Part shown: piece after piece, positions 61,701 to 64,000 of the stretch | Layout of the letters: each line of letters begins with the position of its first letter | Position numbering within the stretch: the first letter of the stretch is position 1 | NCBI GenBank assembly: GCA_035222895.1 | Contig: JAVYIG010006869.1 | Location: forward strand, 46,521 to 110,520 | Direction: 5' to 3' | Length of the DNA: 64,000 nt | Source of the DNA: Strongylocentrotus droebachiensis | Lineage: Eukaryota; Echinodermata; Echinoidea; Camarodonta; Strongylocentrotidae | Position numbers and translations under genes: made by a program | The notes under the pieces: generated by a model | Told to the model about the DNA's origin: nothing | Seen by the model: only the letters and a program-made list of their open reading frames with translations | Database searches by the model: none

Positions 61701-64000
61701 AATGGTTCGTCTAATGTCATCCTCGGATTCTTTGTTCAGCATCTAATAGTCAGCTATCAGGATGACCAAACACTAATCCTTCCGACATGCAGTCTGACAA
61801 TGACACTATCTTACATGTATACAGTAATAACAATATATTCTCACTTCGGTCCCTGCGTGTTTACATCTATTCCATTCCATTCTCCGTGTCGGCTTAAAAA
61901 CTGTCCCGCCATCAGCCCCTCAAGCTAGATGCGCATATTATCATGCTTATATGCATTATATTGATACAGTTCATAGGTATAGTTTAGGAAAGTACAAATG
62001 GGGGGGGGGGGGTGGGTTGGTGGGGGGGGGGTAGCCCATTTTGGATTAGGATTAGAAAAATAAATTATAATAATAATAATGAGTACTAAATATTAATAGC
62101 CATGCACCTCTACTCCTAAGCTTTCGTCTAAAAATAAATTAAAGTCTCTAAAATTTCCACCATTATCCGCTGAAAAATCCATGGCTGGCTACGCCACTGG
62201 TTGCACTCTTTACTTAGGAGTAATTACCTCAGTCCTAATTTAAAAAGGTATTTGTAAAATTTCTTAATTTTATACAAGTGACATGAATAAATCTAAATAT
62301 TTATCTATCTTTTTTCTTTGGGGCGGGGTGACAAATTAATAGAAAGCCAGTTGACATAAGAGCTTCCGCAGACCTCCTACTCCTAGCAACTTTGAGGAGT
62401 GAAGTTGAAACAAATCAGAAATGTAAATAGTTTTATTCATTGACCCTCATGCAGAAAAGAGTTGTTTGGTTTTGGGTAGTCGAATCGTTTGGCAAACATA
62501 ATCATGATAATGTAGACTAAATATTGTGTGCAAAAATGTGTGATTTCTCTTCAATTTATTTTAATATTCAATTTAGAGTTATTTTGCTTCTCTTTGTTTT
62601 TTCTGCGATCACCAAGACTATGAGGCGATTTCGCATCAGACGCTTCAGCTAAATGTCATAATGAAATGACTCTTAATATTCATTTTCCATCATTCTTCTA
62701 AAGCGGACTGTATTTTGGAGGACACCATTTTTGTGTGACCATTGAGCTTGAGTGGAGGGTGTTATCTCTGCTTTGCGTCTCGGTGATGAAGTTTGTTTGA
62801 CTTGGCTTTCTTGTTGATTTATCATGGACTACATTCAAGGTTCGTGTCCCCCATTCATCATTAAAGACACAATCTCACACCTTGAATAGCAAACATTAAC
62901 ATCAGACATGTAGGTCTATACCACTACCAGTACCATCCATGACAACGAAAATATACAGGTATACTTTCATTGTTTTCAATGTCTGTTATTGTTTTTTTTA
63001 AACATAACCAGCTTCGGTCATTTTCCGTTCTACGTGGGGTGACAATGTAATGAAATACAATACAATTTAGATTGATAATGCTCACGAGGATGATGTTCAC
63101 ATCCTTTCAAAGATGTTAAAATCTTAACATTGACAATGAATTCACGATATAAGATTACTATCAAATAATGAAATACGTTCGTTCAAAAAACATGAACCAA
63201 AATGTTCGTGATTCGCATTAAATTAGCATGATTTGATATGGGCTACTTGAACTAAATGTGGACAGACATCTCCCGGATTTGGTGTTGCCTAATTTCATCC
63301 ACGGTTTCGTTCGTCTCGGTGTTTCTTTAATTTCTCAGCAGTTTGTAATACTATCATCCCTGCTTCATCCGTTACTTCGTCTTGCTATTTCTCATAGCAT
63401 CACGCAAAACATCCATAAAACATTCTTAAGTGCTGAATATTCTGATAGATGTAGTCATCATCCATCTCATAACACAAACATCAATCTCCGGCCTTTTTTT
63501 ACCGGCTCATTTATCATGTTTAACATGATTCATGAATAGTCAAATCTCAGAATGTAACTATATATTTTTTTATAGAATGTTGTTACGATGACAAAAGATT
63601 ACTACGGTTTGGAAAGAAAAAACAGGGGCCTACTATAAAACGAAATGTCTCTCCTCTTTCATCATCGTCTACTATAAACTATCTTCCAACCCACCCCACC
63701 CCACGCCCCCCCCCCCCCCCCCCCTCCATAGGAATGGTTCTATTAAAGATACTATGTCCCTTTTGCAGCCAACATCATATTCTGTAGAACTTTGCAGGAA
63801 TTATGAATATGTCATTGTATGTCCCATCTGTGAAATTTAAACGTTAGCAGTGTCCTAATATTCAAATTATGCAAAGAAACCCGTTTACTTGCTAGACTTC
63901 ACTGTCAGACACTATTGAGTGACTGACTGGCTTCTTTTCATCTTCGGTAATAACATACATAAAATGAGCTGTAAAGGGTACATGAGCATTATTTTGTCTA
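56978..64000. other. non-coding region, no gene seen
   Basis: No gene is recognisable over the last 7 kb. G-runs lie at about 58052-58067, 58219-58237, 61182-61193 and 62000-62010, C-runs at 59212-59226 and 63704-63724, CT repeats at about 58738-58762, a CT-rich stretch at about 60120-60210 and a GA/GT tract at 61297-61340. An X-box-like site is at 59656-59669. A fragment CTGGCTACGCCACTGG at about 62184 looks like a solitary hAT-type end. Confidence 0.5.
59656..59669. promoter_or_regulatory. X-box-like site
   Basis: GTTTCC-AT-AGCAAC fits the looser nematode X-box consensus RYYNYY-WW-RRNRAC but not the stricter vertebrate form. It is the weaker of the two best RFX-like matches in the window. 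Confidence 0.2.

Noticed and set aside
1-64000. CRISPR arrays, operons or bacterial genes
   Set aside because: No regularly spaced identical repeats with unique spacers and no dense gene packing; nuclear tRNA genes, MITEs and a Frizzled gene show animal DNA.

Overview
The window looks like AT-rich nuclear DNA from an invertebrate deuterostome. An echinoderm, perhaps a sea urchin, is the best guess. The reasons are one intronless Frizzled gene in a large gene-poor stretch, very many short DNA transposons with terminal inverted repeats, frequent ACATGTACATGT-type and TAGGCCTA-type words, and dense (GA)n/(CT)n and poly-G/poly-C tracts. The species cannot be fixed from the sequence alone.

Only one protein gene is convincing: a complete, intronless frizzled-4-type Wnt receptor of 580 residues on the + strand (46033-47775). 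It has an N-terminal hydrophobic signal, a ten-cysteine CRD, seven membrane segments, a KTxxxW Dishevelled-binding motif and a C-terminal ETAV PDZ ligand. No other coding gene is recognisable in the 45 kb before it or the 16 kb after it. Other open frames are short, low in complexity, or shadows of repeats.

Layout. 1-13.3 kb: non-coding DNA with microsatellites, a hAT-like MITE (3318-3509), a CAT/CAC trinucleotide array (about 8314-8826), a tRNA-derived SINE (about 9225-9366) and a second hAT-like fragment (12471-12634). 13.3-15.6 kb: a TTAA-flanked MITE, then a three-unit tandem array of tRNA-Thr(AGT) genes (14118-15579), with another MITE of the same family inserted before the third tRNA. 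15.6-46 kb: a long non-coding region with further MITEs and foldback repeats (17966-18243, 19407-19781, 21738-22184, 22338-22741, 35403-36246, 40270-41168, 41996-42250, 43343-43493) and several compact clusters that look like transcription-factor sites. 46-47.8 kb: frizzled-4. 47.8-64 kb: the presumed 3' UTR and downstream non-coding DNA with a near-identical MITE copy (49767-50141), a related longer element (54080-54584) and a 92-bp hairpin (55578-55669).

No clearly new biological system is visible. The observations most worth checking are the TTAA MITE family and its datable insertion into the tRNA array, two tandem perfect palindromes (40471-40515), an apparent excess of perfect nuclear-receptor direct repeats (DR4 three times, DR1 once), and the frizzled-4 gene structure. 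The non-coding sites may be long-range control elements of frizzled-4 or of genes outside the window. That is inference.
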